Of a stretch of 64,000 nucleotides of DNA, positions 44,700-57,231 are shown piece by piece. The position numbers and the translations under genes were made by a program. The notes beneath the pieces were generated by a model. The model was given only the letters and a program-made list of their open reading frames with translations, had not been told where the DNA came from and made no database searches. Origin of the DNA: Chimonanthus salicifolius. Its lineage: Eukaryota > Streptophyta > Magnoliopsida > Laurales > Calycanthaceae. How positions within the stretch are numbered: position 1 is the first letter of the stretch; each line of letters starts with the position of its first letter. The DNA is taken from contig CM023536.1 of the NCBI GenBank assembly GCA_013350335.1, positions 45,144,314 through 45,208,313 of the forward strand, written 5' to 3'.

Positions 44700-47560
44700 T
44701 TTTATTGACATGTAAAAGGGATGTAAATTTCATATTTTGAATGAACATGTTATATTATTTATCTCCTAGTGCCTGTTTTGTTATGGACCTTTGAACAATG
44801 ATAATGGTATAATGTAAGTCTAGCCTTTTTGTTCTAGATTTCTATCATCATGTGAACTTATCAAGATCCCACCCCTTTAGAATAAATGGATCAATTGAAT
44901 ATTTATTTTTTAACAAGTTGAGTCAATCTCTTGGACCAAGATATTTAATAAGGCTATTTTTAATAAGGCCGCCAACAATAAGGCCATCTTGCTAAACCCC
45001 ACTATCTCATATAATTCAATATTTTCATTTGAGAACTCAAAAGCAAAGGAGAGTTGTTTTATGTAAGGAAGAAGTAAGAAAACAAGGCTTTTGATGATTT
45101 TATAGTGACTACTAAAATTAATGAGAGTGAGGAGGGAAATCTCTACTATCATCTTTGTGGAAAGCATTCATGCCACCATAAACTCCAACACAATCGCTTT
45201 ATCCTTTAATTTGAATCCATATGGATTTCAGCTCCATTTAGAAATAAAAAATAGAGAATCATGAGCGGTCGGCTTAATGGTCAAAACTTGTCTTTATTTT
45301 CAGATAGTTTTAGGATCAAGTCTCCCTCAATATAAAAAAGGCTCACTCTCCATTGTTTAGTACTCGGGGTGTGCGAATTGGGAGGTTTACACATGCTCCA
45401 AAAATTAGTTACATGAGACACCCGGATACTGTTGTGCAAATTTTAAATTTATAACTCGCAAGCGCAAAAACCAATTAGATAGTATAGCGATTAAGTGCGA
45501 GGTTGAACCCATCAGAACTTAGGAAAATATATCCATGAAAATACACCATTCAATTATGTATTTTAAGAACTTTGGAAAATATGGAGATAAATCATACATA
45601 TGAAATAATTTATCTAATCTATGAGTTTTAATCTCAATTTAAAAATATTCTAGATTTAAACATAAAATCTAATAATTTAACTAATTTTAATTAAAATGGT
45701 GGAATTAATATAAAAATATAAACAATTTCAATCTAATTTAAAATACAAAATTAAAATGTAATTAAATTATTTCCAACTTAGTTCATCAATTTCAAGAGTT
45801 TTTTTATTTATAAACAAAAATAAAATTAAAGACACCTAAATTACTTCTGTACATATTTACAGTGGAACTGACTCAAAAAATCAAGGAGGCATTATTTTTC
45901 ATATTTTAAAAATAAAACAAAGGCCTAGCCTACGGAGCTCACGTAAATTACTAACCTCGCATTCAAATTTTTCATTGATTAAAATTCCAAATATAAAAGC
46001 CATGAATTCAATAATCATCAATTTCTCAAATTAAACCTTCGATTAGATAGAATTTAAACTTTCTCTCCAAACCTAAATATTTCAGTGCACTCTTGAAAAC
46101 AAGAGCCTTAGATTGGAGAATGAACTCTATTTAATGTAAATATTTCAGTGCATCTAATTTGAAAAATCTAAAATTAAATCCAACATGTATTTTATAAAAA
46201 AGAATTAAAATAAAATCAAACCATCATAATACATGAATTAAATAATTGGAAAATCATAGACTAATATTTCAGCACACCCTTATTTTATTCAAAACAAGAA
46301 ATTGAAATTATAATACAATGGAATTGAAATTAAAGGATAAGAAAATACAATGAGAAATTCAAAATCACCAACCTTAAAGAACCCTTGTGATGTTTGAAAA
46401 TCACACTATCTCCTTCCCTTCTTCCTCTCCTCTCCTTTTCTTCATTGTCCAAGTTCAGTTTTCTCAATGGGAGAGGGCTAGTATTTATAGATGAAAGGAG
46501 GTGGAATGAATGGATTGGATTCAAAGATTTAAATAAAGCAAGGGACACATAGAGGACAGATATGATTTGTGCTAAATATGGAATGACTTAAAGAGGCAAG
46601 GAGCTAAATTCGTACAAGGAAAGTGGGTGCAGAATCCCGTTCTTTACACATATATCATCTTTCAGCTTAGTTTTGACCTTGTTAAGTTCCGAATCAGAAA
46701 AAGTCGTAAACTACAAAGTTGTAGGTCTTGAACTCTTATTTCCAATGCAAAAAGAATCAAAGCAATCGGACATTGGAGTGAAAATTTATGACCAAAATAC
46801 CTAACATATATCAAACCTTTCTTATTTTTCTCCCTTTATTATTTTCTTTTTCTTTCCTTAATCCACTTGCCAAATTCAAAAATCCTCTTATATTGACTTC
46901 TAAATTTTGAATTTCCTCTTGAGATAATAAAAATAGTATTCACACATGTAGATTTTTTCATGGGTTTTTCTTAATGGGCTTAATAATTGGGCTTTTCAAA
47001 TATGGAAAATCTAATAATTAATTTTACCACTTACAATCAATTCTAAAAATGTACTAAATTAATCCAAACTCTTATAAATGGATTTGAATTAATTAGTTTA
47101 CAAATAAAACCTCTAAAATTGTGGTAAAATAATTATTAAAAATTCCAACTTTCCAAAATATCAACTTATGCCCATAAATTGTAAAATTCTCCTTTTTAAT
47201 TCTCATATTTTGCATTTCCCTGTAAATCCAGCAAAACATCCAAAATCTCATTAAACATATTCTAAAACACATAAAACAAGAGGCTAAATAGTCCAAATAT
47301 AAGGGTAAAATAGTCATTTTCCTGTGCTCATCAGATACCATGATCTTAAAAAAATAAATAGAAAATGGACTTAATTATGCATTTTAAATGCAAAATAGTG
47401 TGCCAAATAAACTTGAAAATTGTAAAACATAGGCTTTACAATTAACCCACTTCACAAACCATTAACCTTTAGCAATTCATAACTATCTAAAACTAAATAT
47501 CTGGCCTGAAATCGAGGAACATGGTAATAACAAAGAGAAAATACATTGACACACCTATCT
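44700..47560. other. AT-rich centre of the MULE between the convergent genes
   Basis: Contains a SINE-like copy at about 45261-45412 (plus strand; GTCGGCTTAATGGTCAAAAC, then AGGATCAAGTCTCCC, then GTTTACACATGCTCC and an A-rich tail), inserted after the MULE formed. No other ORF or gene fragment was recognised. Confidence 0.5.
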
Positions 47561-47565
47561 TCACT

Positions 47566-49730
47566 TCATTGATTCCACCATTGTATGAAATCGTCATTAT
47601 CTCTAAGATCACCAGACCACTGCATAATATTTAAAAAAATCACATTAGAACATATGAAAAAGTTATATGTTGATTGGTAAATACATATAAGCTCTTTAAG
47701 GAATGAACGGTCATTTCTGTAGAGTTATATGTTGAATCGTCACCAAAATTGTAAGATCCACTATCCTGTGGAAAACTCGTTGTTTGTGATTCATTGAAAT
47801 CACCTACATTATAATCAGCATTTAAATCTACACTCGTAGATGCCTGTGAAGAAGGTGACCTATTCGTATGACCAGTAATTTTGCATAACCCACATCTTCT
47901 TCCATTTAGTTGATTTTATACAATCTCAAATGCAGAAAGATCTCGACGTGTAAATATTTGGCCCTGTGATGAATTTCTTGAACTTGGATGACGTCCTCTA
48001 GAATATTGCATAATAGGGTGACTGACTGGCTTATCATGGATGGCAAGATTTTGAAGATGATTTAAGAGCATCTCTTGATCATACGAAGACAAATGTCGAT
48101 ATTTGCTCTTAATACCTTCAAAGTGTACATCTAATACATCCCCAGGGCTCCTCTTTTCAATACTCAAATCGGCCAATGAGATTAAGTCGATTCTCCATTG
48201 TGGGTGTATGTTATGCAAATGTAATTTGTCCATCCATTGCATTTTGTGCGCACACGGTAGGCCCATTGAAGCTGTAAACTCTTCCGTACAAATGGGTGAA
48301 AATGATCGGTTCATAAGCATATCATATTGGTTGTAAACCTCATTCATTGCGAAATGAGAAACTTTGCCCTTCAATTCATCAAAGAAAGGAATAGACACAT
48401 CACATGCAAACCGAATCTTCTCATCCTCAAGTTGAATCTTGAACTCTTCAAATTGATTTTCAATGACACGGGCTATCTTTCTTCGGACAACATCTAGATC
48501 ACCTGTAGATGTAGATATATAACTTTTCAGAATAGCATGTGCACGCTCAACCCTTAAAGTAGCTCGATTCTTAAAATTTAAACTCCATCCGATCCATGCC
48601 TTGATGAATTATTTTCTATGTGGGATCTATGTCCTTATTAAGTAGTTCACTGCCTGCGAATCATCTCTAAAATTTTGTTTGAATGCCTCAAACGCTTTAT
48701 TAAATGCTTCTTCAGTTGGGGACTCAATCAGGCTATTCCATTAGGTAAAAAATGTATTCCAGTCTTCGATTTTCTTAAACAAAGGTTTACAACGAGGGAC
48801 AATATTCTTGTTGATATGCCAAGAACATAAAATATGTACAGCATTAGAAAACTCCAAATCAATGGCATTCTTTAATGCCAATTCCCTATCAGTCAAAAGA
48901 AATTGTCGATCATGCTGCACTCTGAAGACCTTTTTAAACATCTGTAATGCTCATACATAATATTCAAATTTCTTATTTCTTAGAAATGCAAAGCATGAGC
49001 AGAAATTCTTATTGAAACTTGTCACACCAACTGATTGAAGCAATGACATATGATATCTGTTGGTTTTGTACGTGCAATCCATCAGAAACACATTATGGTA
49101 GCTGTCGGTAAGAAAAATTGACTTCGGATGTGCGAAAAAGAGATGGGATAGATGACCATCACTGTCATAGTCAAGAAAGTATTGATAACCACCTTCTTGA
49201 AGATCTTCTATCAAAGCTTCAATTGTAATTCGACCCCTTAGTTGCTCTTTCCGAAGCGCAGAACAAAAGTTGTACAAATCAGCCACTGATATTCCAATAT
49301 CTGGATTTTGATTTCTAAGGGTCGTCAAAATTTGCCGTGGTGGTATATTGCTACTCCTCATTTCAATAATCATTCTTTTCTCAGAATCTGAAAAACATCT
49401 TATACTTGGATGGCCTAATAATATATCCGATATATCATGATTGTGCTCCAAATTCTTTATGGTCAACTTCTATGACCCATCGACAATCTGTTTTCCTTTA
49501 ACTTCAAAAGGACAATTACATTGGCGAGAGTATGCTTTCCTCTTTCTGTCATCGTCATCCAACCTAACCGTGCTGCGGTATTTACCTCCTCTATCGCAGC
49601 CAAGGACTAATTTATTTTCCTTATTACATGACCTCTTTATCGTACATACATATCCTTGTTCAAGAACTATATTCTTAACATAATTTATAAGGTCCTCACG
49701 ACTTTCAAAACATCCCTCAACAAACTCCAT
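47566..49730 (-). pseudogene. MULE transposase, full-length but with six in-frame stops
   Basis: A single minus-strand frame runs from ATG 49730 to 47685, then a likely 65-bp intron (47684-47620, GT-AG, in phase) and a last exon 47619-47566: about 699 codons. Stops interrupt it at 49470, 48951, 48741, 48627, 48609 and 47916 (lowest coordinate of each); there is no frameshift. Domains in order: a FAR1-like Cys/His N-terminus (GYVCTIKRSC...CNCPFEVKG, then HNHDIS); the MULE DDE core with MDCTYKTNRYHM (first Asp), LLTDRELALKNAI (second Asp), LCSWHINKNI, and a Glu in SPTEEAFNKAF; a SWIM-like CTEEFTASMGLPCAH; and a zinc knuckle CGLCKITGH whose final Cys is now Ser. Such enzymes bind terminal repeats and cut/join DNA, making 9-bp duplications. 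Jittery-type MULE transposases are of similar length (~700). A further 5' intron (49807-49756) is possible. Confidence 0.88.
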
Positions 49731-50212
49731 ACCACTTGATGATTTAAACCTACCTCTAAAATACTAATAATAATTATTTCTAGAAAAAAAACTGATATAG
49801 GAGTTACCTTCAATTCGAGATACGAGATCCAGACATTAGCTTGAGAGAGATAACTTCGACACGAGGTAGAGATTCAGAGAGTGAGTGTATTGAAGATGGG
49901 GTTTGAAAATGGGATTGATTTTTTTTAAGGGTTTGGGATTTAAAAGGGGTTCAATGTCTTGGGATTAAAAAGGGGGTTGAAAATGGGGTTTTAGGGTTAA
50001 GTCTTTGAAAAAGGTGGTTCAAAATAGGGTCTAAAGGTTTGGGATTAAAATGGGATTCAAGGGTTTGGGATTGAAAAGAGAGTTGAAAAGGGGGTTGAAA
50101 ATGAGGTTATAGGGAGAAGTCTTTGCAAAAGAGGTTCAAGGGAGAAGGGAGAGGGAGAGGGAAACGACAGTTTAGGATTTTGAATGGAATGAAACGAGTG
50201 GAATTTCGTGGA

Positions 50213-51011
50213 TCGATCAAATGTGTGTTTATATATAAGTTCCATTCATTCGTATGAATCAGTTGATTCATTCGAATGAATGAACGTTTTCAAGGCATTC
50301 ATTCGAGTGAATCAACCCATTCATTCGAATGAATGCCTTGAAAACGTGCATTCATTCGAATGAATAGGGCTGATTCATTCGAACGAATGTATCAGAGATA
50401 ACCTGAGAATGACAGTCCAGGCATTCATTCGAATGAATCAACCCATTCATTCGAATGAATGCACGTTTTCAAGGCATTCATTCGAATGAATGGGCTCATT
50501 CATTCGAATGAATGCCTGGACTGCCATTCTCAGGCAGTCTCTAATACATTCATTCGAATGAATCAGAACATTCATTCGAATGAATGCCTTGAAAACGTGC
50601 ATTCATTCGAATGAATGGGCTGATTCATTCAAATGAATGCCTGGACTGTCATTCTCAGGCAGTTTCTGATACATTCATTCGAATGAATCGGTTGTATACG
50701 AATGAATCGAATGAATGGGTTGAACAGTATTCCGTGTTACTGTTCAGCCCAATCATTCAAATGAATGCCCAGTCATTCGAATGAATGCCAGAATGAACTG
50801 GGCATTCATTCGAATGAATCCATCAACGTATACGAATGAATGGGCTGAACAGTATCCCGTGTTACTGTTCAGCCCATTCATTCGAATGAATACCAAAATG
50901 AACTGGGCATTCATTCGAATGATTGAAAACGCGGGGTAAAATCGTAATTTCACCCGAAAATCTGATTTCGGGTGTGTAGAGGCAGGATTTCCTGGTGTGT
51001 GTAAGTTCTTT
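50213..51011 (-). repeat. Right terminal inverted repeat of the MULE
   Basis: About 800 bp, inverted relative to 41706-42408. The same ATTCATTCGAATGAAT palindromes, GAGAATGACAGTCCAGGC spacers and GGGCTGAACAGTA phrases occur in partly rearranged order. Confidence 0.85.
50228..50235 (-). promoter_or_regulatory. Inward-facing TATA box of the right MULE repeat
   Basis: Minus strand TATATAAA in the context GAACTTATATATAAACAC, about 500 bp before the transposase ATG. Mirror of 42379-42386. Confidence 0.6.
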
Positions 51012-51964
51012 ATAAAGATAATAATCATATAAGAAAATTCAATTTTTCATCCTGTTGTAAAAAAAGTGTCGTTCTCCAATAGTCGAATATAATTTAGTGC
51101 CACAATTTTCTGATATTATAATTTGAAATAAATAAAATCATTAATTTTGACTACTTAACACTTCGCACAAGTGATATTGACAAAAATTACAGTGAATAAT
51201 CTTTTTAATTGGTGATTTTTTGCAAAAAAGGTTATATTTTAAATATTAATGTAAAAATGTCAACCATATCCTTTAAACTCACAAAATTTGAATATAATTT
51301 TTTTTTTAACTCAAGATTTATATGGATTTTTCCTATTTTTAAATAGTTATATTGTGAAAATAGATCAAATCTTCTAACTCACCAAATCTCATCTTAACAT
51401 CTATTTTCTTATATTTTAACTTTTTTTTTTTTACCATTTCTACATTTTTATACATGTCAAAGTGAAAACAAATGAATGTACTATCAAAATTTATTTAATA
51501 ATCATCTTAAATTATAAATAAAGTAAATGAATAATAAGCCCTTTACTTTTTTTGGAGAACTTGAATGATTCATTGAAATAATAGAATATGTTATTTTGAT
51601 ATTTAATTTTCTCTAGCGAACAATATTATTAAACTATTTTTAACTATTTCTTTAAACACTAAAAACTGAGTCCATTGGCCAACTCAGCGTGGTCTTAACG
51701 TGGTTATCTTTCAAAAGGTTTTAGAATACCCTTGTGTGCCACAAGATTGTATTAATTGCCTCTATTTTGAGGGTTAATTTTATATATAAACCTTTTTAGA
51801 AAAAATCAAAATTATATCTTTCTAACAATTATATATCACTACATCATCATAATTTTTAATAGCATATATTGTATCTATCTAAAATTGAGATAAATGAAAT
51901 AGTGAGGTGAAGAGGACTCCATTGTAATAAGACTAAGAGTAATATCTCTACCTTTCATTGTAAG
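51012..51964. other. AT-rich intergenic DNA
   Basis: Spacer between the MULE and the nested retroelement block. Nothing recognisable. Confidence 0.45.
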
Positions 51965-51976
51965 AACTCCACATCT

Positions 51977-52085
51977 GCCCACATGGGTGTAGCTTAAGTG
52001 GTTAACCTCCTGCCCCAAGAAGCAGGAGGTGCCAAGTTCGAACCCGCATGGCCTAATTTGATGTACCCTAAGGGCAATAGGGTAT
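51977..52085 (+). mobile_element. tRNA-derived SINE, left part (split by the copia element)
   Basis: Starts GCCCACATGGGTGTAGC. A-box GTGTAGCTTAAGTGG, B-box AAGTTCGAACCCGC, core TTTGATGTACCCTAAGG. The 12-bp target duplication AACTCCACATCT lies at 51965-51976 and again at 61027-61038, beyond the right part. The last five bases GGTAT are the copia target site. Confidence 0.9.
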
Positions 52086-52672
52086 TATTAGCACATATGC
52101 CAACTCAGACGGTTGACCTTCCTCTTTGGAATATTTCCTCTCCCTAATCAAGGGATTGTAATTCATTCATTTAATTGATTCTTGCCTCCATTAGAGAGGT
52201 TTTTAACACTATAAATACAGATGCTAATGGAATAGAATGTGTGCAGTTATTCCACATTCTACATGGTACAGAGCCAGAGAATCCTGTGACCAGATTCTTT
52301 CCCTCCCTTCACCCTCCTCTCTCTTGCAGTGGGCACGTCCTACGCCCTCTCCTCTTTCACGGTGTGCACCGTTTGCTGCATCAGACTCTTTCGCTGTCAA
52401 CCGCCGCTCATCCTCCTCTCGTAGGATCTGTGCCTTGCTCTGGGCCTTTTTGTGTCTTCCTGCAAGATCTTTTTCTTCTCCATTGATCTGCCGGCTCAGA
52501 ACTTTTTTTTCTCAGACGGTTGCTGGATCTCCTCTTTCGGAGTGCCGATCGCTGCTCCCCAGACTCGCCGCTGGTTCTCTTCTGCTCGGCGTTTCCTCTT
52601 TTGCTTCTCGTCTACCGAACGCAAAAAAAAAAAGGACACTCACAACATCATATTTTTGTCCTTCCTGCTTCG

Positions 52673-54806
52673 ATGGCTTCTTCTGCGAGCTCGTCCACTT
52701 CTCCCTTAGGCCCTATTACCATTCCTAACTTCTCCAGTCTTATCTCTATCAAACTCACTGAGACAAACTACCTTCTTTGGCAGACTCAACTTAAACCATT
52801 CCTCATTGGTCAACAGTTTTGGCGCTTCATTGATGGCACATACCCATGTCCCCCTCCATCTCTTCCGTCTGTTGGCCCCACCAAAATTACTCCCAATCCT
52901 ACCTACACCACTTGGGTCGAGATGGATCAAAATCTAGGTGGCATTATCATTGCCACTCTCTCCGAGCCAGTACTTGCTCAGGTTGTTGGCCTATCCACCT
53001 CACGTGAGATTTGGGACTGCCTCTAACGCAACTTCTCTCAAAGATCTCTCGCCAATGCGACTCATTTGCGGATTCAAGTGTTGTCTCTCTCCAAAGGCAC
53101 AAATCTGTCTCCGAATATTTGCAACATGCAAAATCTCTTGTTGATGCCCTTGCCGTTATTAATCAGCCCGTCTCCAACGACGATCTTGTTACATCGGTTC
53201 TTCGGTGACTAGGACCTGACTACTTCCTGTTGTACACCGCCATCCTTAACACTCCACCTCTTCCGATTTTCACCGATCTTCGTGCTCGCCTGCTTCTCTT
53301 TGAGTCACAGCTTGCCACTCTCGCTTTGAGTGCTACATAGGACAGCTCTGCAAGAGTCCACCCCACTGCGCTTCTCTCCTCTTATGGGCGTTGGAACTCT
53401 TATCGCGGTGGACGTGGTCATCGTGGCGGACGATCCGATTCTTATTTCAACCCAAACGGTCGTGGAGGCCGTGGAAATCGCAATCGGGGCCGAGCTAATG
53501 CTTCTCATGGTATTCTTGGTCATCAACCTTCCTCTCCTGTACAGTGTCAACTGTGTTTCAAGATTGGACATACAGCTGCCTCCTGCTATCAACTTCAACG
53601 CCAGGGCTTTCGCATTAATGAGGACCTTTCGTCTGCTTTTGCCGGGATGCAGCTTGCACAACCGTCTGACCCAAACTGGTACCCTGACACTAGAGCCACC
53701 CAGCATATGACTGGTGATGCCCATTCCTTGCACTCTATGTCTGACTATGGGGGTGATGATTCTGTCAGTCTGGGTAACGGTGACTCTCTTCCTATTGCGC
53801 ACACTGGTACTTTGTCTTTATCATCTGGGTCTTCGACTTTTCGTTTTTCTTTTATGCTTCATATTCCTCACATGCATAAAAATTTGCTCTCTGTTGCTCA
53901 GTTTACTCGTGATAACTCTGTTAGTTTCCATTTCTACCCATGGAGTTTTACAATTCGCGACTTACGTACTGGTGCTACTTTATTTCAGGGCCGATATGAA
54001 GCATAACTCTACACCATCAAACCACCTGTTTCCTCCTAACAAGCATTCCTCGCCTCTTACTCCTCACCATCACTATGGCATCAGCGTCTTGGACATCCCT
54101 CTTCTGATGTGCTTCAAGTCTTACCTCAAAATAAATGTTTAGGACCTTCTTTAAAATTTTCTCGCACTCCTTTTTGTTATCATTGTGCTACTGGGAAGTC
54201 TACGCGACTGTTTTTTCCAGTTCATAATAAACGTGCTCCAGCACCTTTTTATTTAGTTCATTCCGATGTGTGGATGTCCCTTGTTTTATCTGTCTCTGGA
54301 TTTCGTTATTATGTTTTATTTACAGATGATTTTTCTCGCTACTTGATGATTTATCCTATAAGACATAAATCGGAGGTCTTTCTCCATTTTCAAACTTTTC
54401 TCACTTATGTCGAAAATCATTTTTCTACTACTCTTAAATACTTTCAAAGTGATGGTAGTCGAGAATATGATAATTGTATTTTTCATACTTTGTGTGCGCA
54501 AAAGGGAATTACTCACCGTCTCTCCTGTCCTCATACCCCTCTGCAAAATGGTCTTACGCAAACATCGCCATTTGTTAGAAATGGTCCGCACCCTCCTTAT
54601 TACCTCCAAACTCTCCTTTACCCTATGGGTCGAAGCCTTTTCTATTGCAGTTCACATTGTTAATCGCCTACCGACCTCTCTCTTGCAATGATCCTCACCC
54701 TTTTGAACACTCTTTGGCACTAAACCCAACTATGTGTCCCTTTGCACTTTTGGATGTGCGTGCTATCCTTATCTAGGTGATTATACTACTAACAAGCTTC
54801 AACCTC
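52673..54806 (+). pseudogene. Copia gag, protease and integrase (frameshifted remnant)
   Basis: The polyprotein probably started at ATG 52673. Gag is recognisable from TETNYLLWQTQLKPFL and, after a stop at 53024-53026 and a shift near 53095-53105, HKSVSEYLQHAKSLVDALA. A CCHC zinc knuckle (C-x2-C-x4-H-x4-C) is encoded at 53545-53586. The protease site should read D-[S/T]-G but is DTR (53686-53694), so it would be inactive. The integrase has WHQRLGHP, CYHC, HSDVW, FTDDFSRY, FQSDGSREY (D, D and E of the catalytic triad) and CPHTPLQNG. A frameshift falls near 54550, then WVEAFSIAVHIVNRLPT. Several other stops occur. Coding resumes at 58832 after the nested LTR. Confidence 0.88.
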
Positions 54807-55008
54807 TGTCATGCCCCGACCCGAAGGGTGGATCCAGGAATGCAATTGATTTTTTTTTTTTAAATCTAAGACGACACTCAAGAAGTCTAACTGGGCCGGA
54901 TCAATAGTTAAGTCCAAAGGTCACAAATGATCCCAACATGTGGACTCAAACATATACCATAAGTCTACCTACATAACACAATCAATAACACAAAATATGA
55001 ACACATAA

Positions 55009-55861
55009 TGTAACAACCCGTCCCGCTAGCACAATATTGTCCGCTTTGGGCCTACACATGGACTCGCACCGCTTTGTTTTGGCAAGCCAACCCATTATTG
55101 GTCCCAAAAGGTCTTGTGCTATAAGGAAGAAGGCTACTACTTATATACCAGAGAATTTCCGATGCTACTAGCAATGTGGGACTTTTTGGGGTAGGGTATT
55201 ACAATCTACCCCCCTTAAATCCAGAGCCGTCCCCGGCTCTGTCTCATCGTACTGACAGGAGTCCACACACAGGCAAGCAAGTCACACAAGTAGAAAGCCA
55301 TCACAGTCCGAGTGTTGAACCGTGCTCTAATACCACTTGTAACGACCCGTCCTGCTAGCACAATATTGTCCGCTTTGGGCCTACACACGGACCCGTACGG
55401 CTTTGCATTTGGGCCCAGGCTCACCTGGCCTGGCCCGGCCCAAAAGGCCTCACACTAAGTTACACATGGGTGGCTTTCTAATAAACACACTCTCTCCTTT
55501 CTCTCCCACCGATGTGGGACTTCAAGAGAGGGAGGGATGGGGTATCACAATCACCCCCCCTAAAAGTCTCGAGCCGTCTCTGGCTAGATCCGGTCCAGCT
55601 CAACAACTGCAAGGAAGGAGGAAAGCCCACACAGTCCGAGTGTAGAACCTCGGTTCTGATACCATTTGTAACGACTCGTACTGCTAGCACAATATTGTCC
55701 GCTTTAGGCCTACACACGGACCCGCACGGCTTTGCTTTGGCGAGCCAACCCACTGTTGCTCCCAAAAGGCCTTGTGCTAGAAAGAAGAAGGCTACTACTT
55801 ATATACCAGAGAATTTTCAATGCCACTAGCAATGTGAGACTTTTTGGGGTAGGGTATTACA
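55009..55861 (-). mobile_element. TRIM with three LTRs, inserted in solo LTR copy B
   Basis: LTR copies 55009-55203 (195 bp), 55338-55549 (212 bp) and 55667-55861 (195 bp) are separated by two internal segments. On the minus strand each LTR begins TGTAATACCC or TGTGATACCCC and ends GTCGTTACA-like. PBS sequences AAGTGGTATTAGAG and AATGGTATCAGAACC and polypurine GGGGGG tracts sit in the internal segments. Exact 5-bp duplication CATAA (55004-55008, 55862-55866) brackets the whole array, so it inserted as one unit. The outer LTRs resemble each other more than the middle one, which has a private GGCCTGGCCCGGCCC segment. Confidence 0.92.
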
Positions 55862-57231
55862 CATAATTTCAACACTAAAATATCATTGAATATCATCAGA
55901 GTAACTACAGTCGCATGGTATTTTAGTATATCACATTAACACAAACTAAGTACCACACACGGTACTTTACAAAAACGAATGGTTCCGAGAACCAAAAAGC
56001 AAAGATAAGGGTATTTCCCTCAGTAGGAATCCCAAAGTAACGTCGCAGCTTATCCATCTTAAGCTTCAAACAGATGGTTCTCCTCCTTGGGTTCATCTCC
56101 TGAAAGGTGAGTGGAGTGAGCTAACTAGCCCAGTGAAAGAAATATAATAGTGCAATTTAAGTAAACATCAGATTAGTCAATAATCAACAGTTGCAATATA
56201 ATATATCATGCTTGATAACAAATTCTCAACATCAAGTACAATATCATCATCATTCCCATACTTCATCATCATTCCCATACTTTATCATCCTTTCCATTAC
56301 TGCTGTCATCCAACGTAACGCCTATATACTACGCTGAGACCATTATATTAAGTCCCGACACGGTCAAAATACATCATTCAAGTACATCTCCGGCTCTCAC
56401 ATACCCGATACTGACACTCCTCAAGTAATCAACTGTCGACACCCATGATCTAGTAGACGTAAACCATCTCACACATATGGCCGATATTGGTTCAATAGTC
56501 AAGGGCACGTGGAAGCAGTATCAACGTCATAAGTTTTTCACAATTAACATAGCACTTCTTACAAGAGTGCATCATGTCTAGGCACATGGGTGGGTTCATC
56601 AACATGAAACCACTCATTGCTCAAGATCCATAAACCTATTTACATCTACTGAAAGGTTAAGTTCCCTCACCGTACAATGTGTGGTATCAGCGGTATCTTT
56701 TCAAACAAGCAAACAAGTGCACAATCATTAACAGGTCAACATATATTTACATGTATACATACAAGTAGTATTTTAAAACTATACTTGTTTTTCCAAAAAT
56801 ATCCAAGGTAAATGGAATTGAGTCTCCTACTTGGTTTCTAACCTTTTTAAATTACAATAATTCACAATAGAGTAATGATAAGATGTTCAGTCCAAAACTC
56901 ATGTTGTCTTCTGGGCATGACCAGATTGACTTATTGAGTTAGGTTTAGATACTCAGGTCACTTCTCGGTTGTCTTCTGTATAGGACCAGATTTGACATGT
57001 TGAGTAAGGCCTGGAGGTCACTCATTGCCCGACAAATATAGCGTCGGCCTGGAAGTGAAGCCAATCAGTGCCCGACCAATAGAGTCGGCTTGGAAGTGAA
57101 TACAATAGTATATACACTATAGTAATAAGAGAAGAGGATTAGTACAATTTTAATTTATCAGAGGCATAAACATCACATGCATCATCAAACAATCAAGAGT
57201 TTACATTAAAAAACTGGGTCCCTCGGAACAT

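Larger units (their letters stand above)
41706..51011. mobile_element. 9.3-kb Mutator-like element (MULE) with palindrome-array ends
   Basis: Long inverted ends (41706-42408 and 50213-51011) match each other. Their outermost ~85 bp also match the ends of the 2273-3737 foldback element (ACTTACACACACC...CTCTACACACC...GAAATTACGATTTTAC). Inside are two convergent genes: a Transposase_32-type ORF on the plus strand and a MULE transposase on the minus strand, separated by ~3 kb of AT-rich DNA. Each gene starts just inside a terminal repeat that carries its TATA box. This is the architecture of maize MuDR. The target duplication has decayed: GATAAT occurs just outside both ends (41700-41705, 51017-51022), so the outer border is uncertain by a few bases. 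Both genes carry stops, so this copy is defective. Confidence 0.88.

Noticed and set aside
53330..53710. 126-codon plus-strand frame in the copia element
   Set aside because: It is a shifted frame over the gag zinc-knuckle region; the CCHC motif and flanking gag residues are in the other frame.
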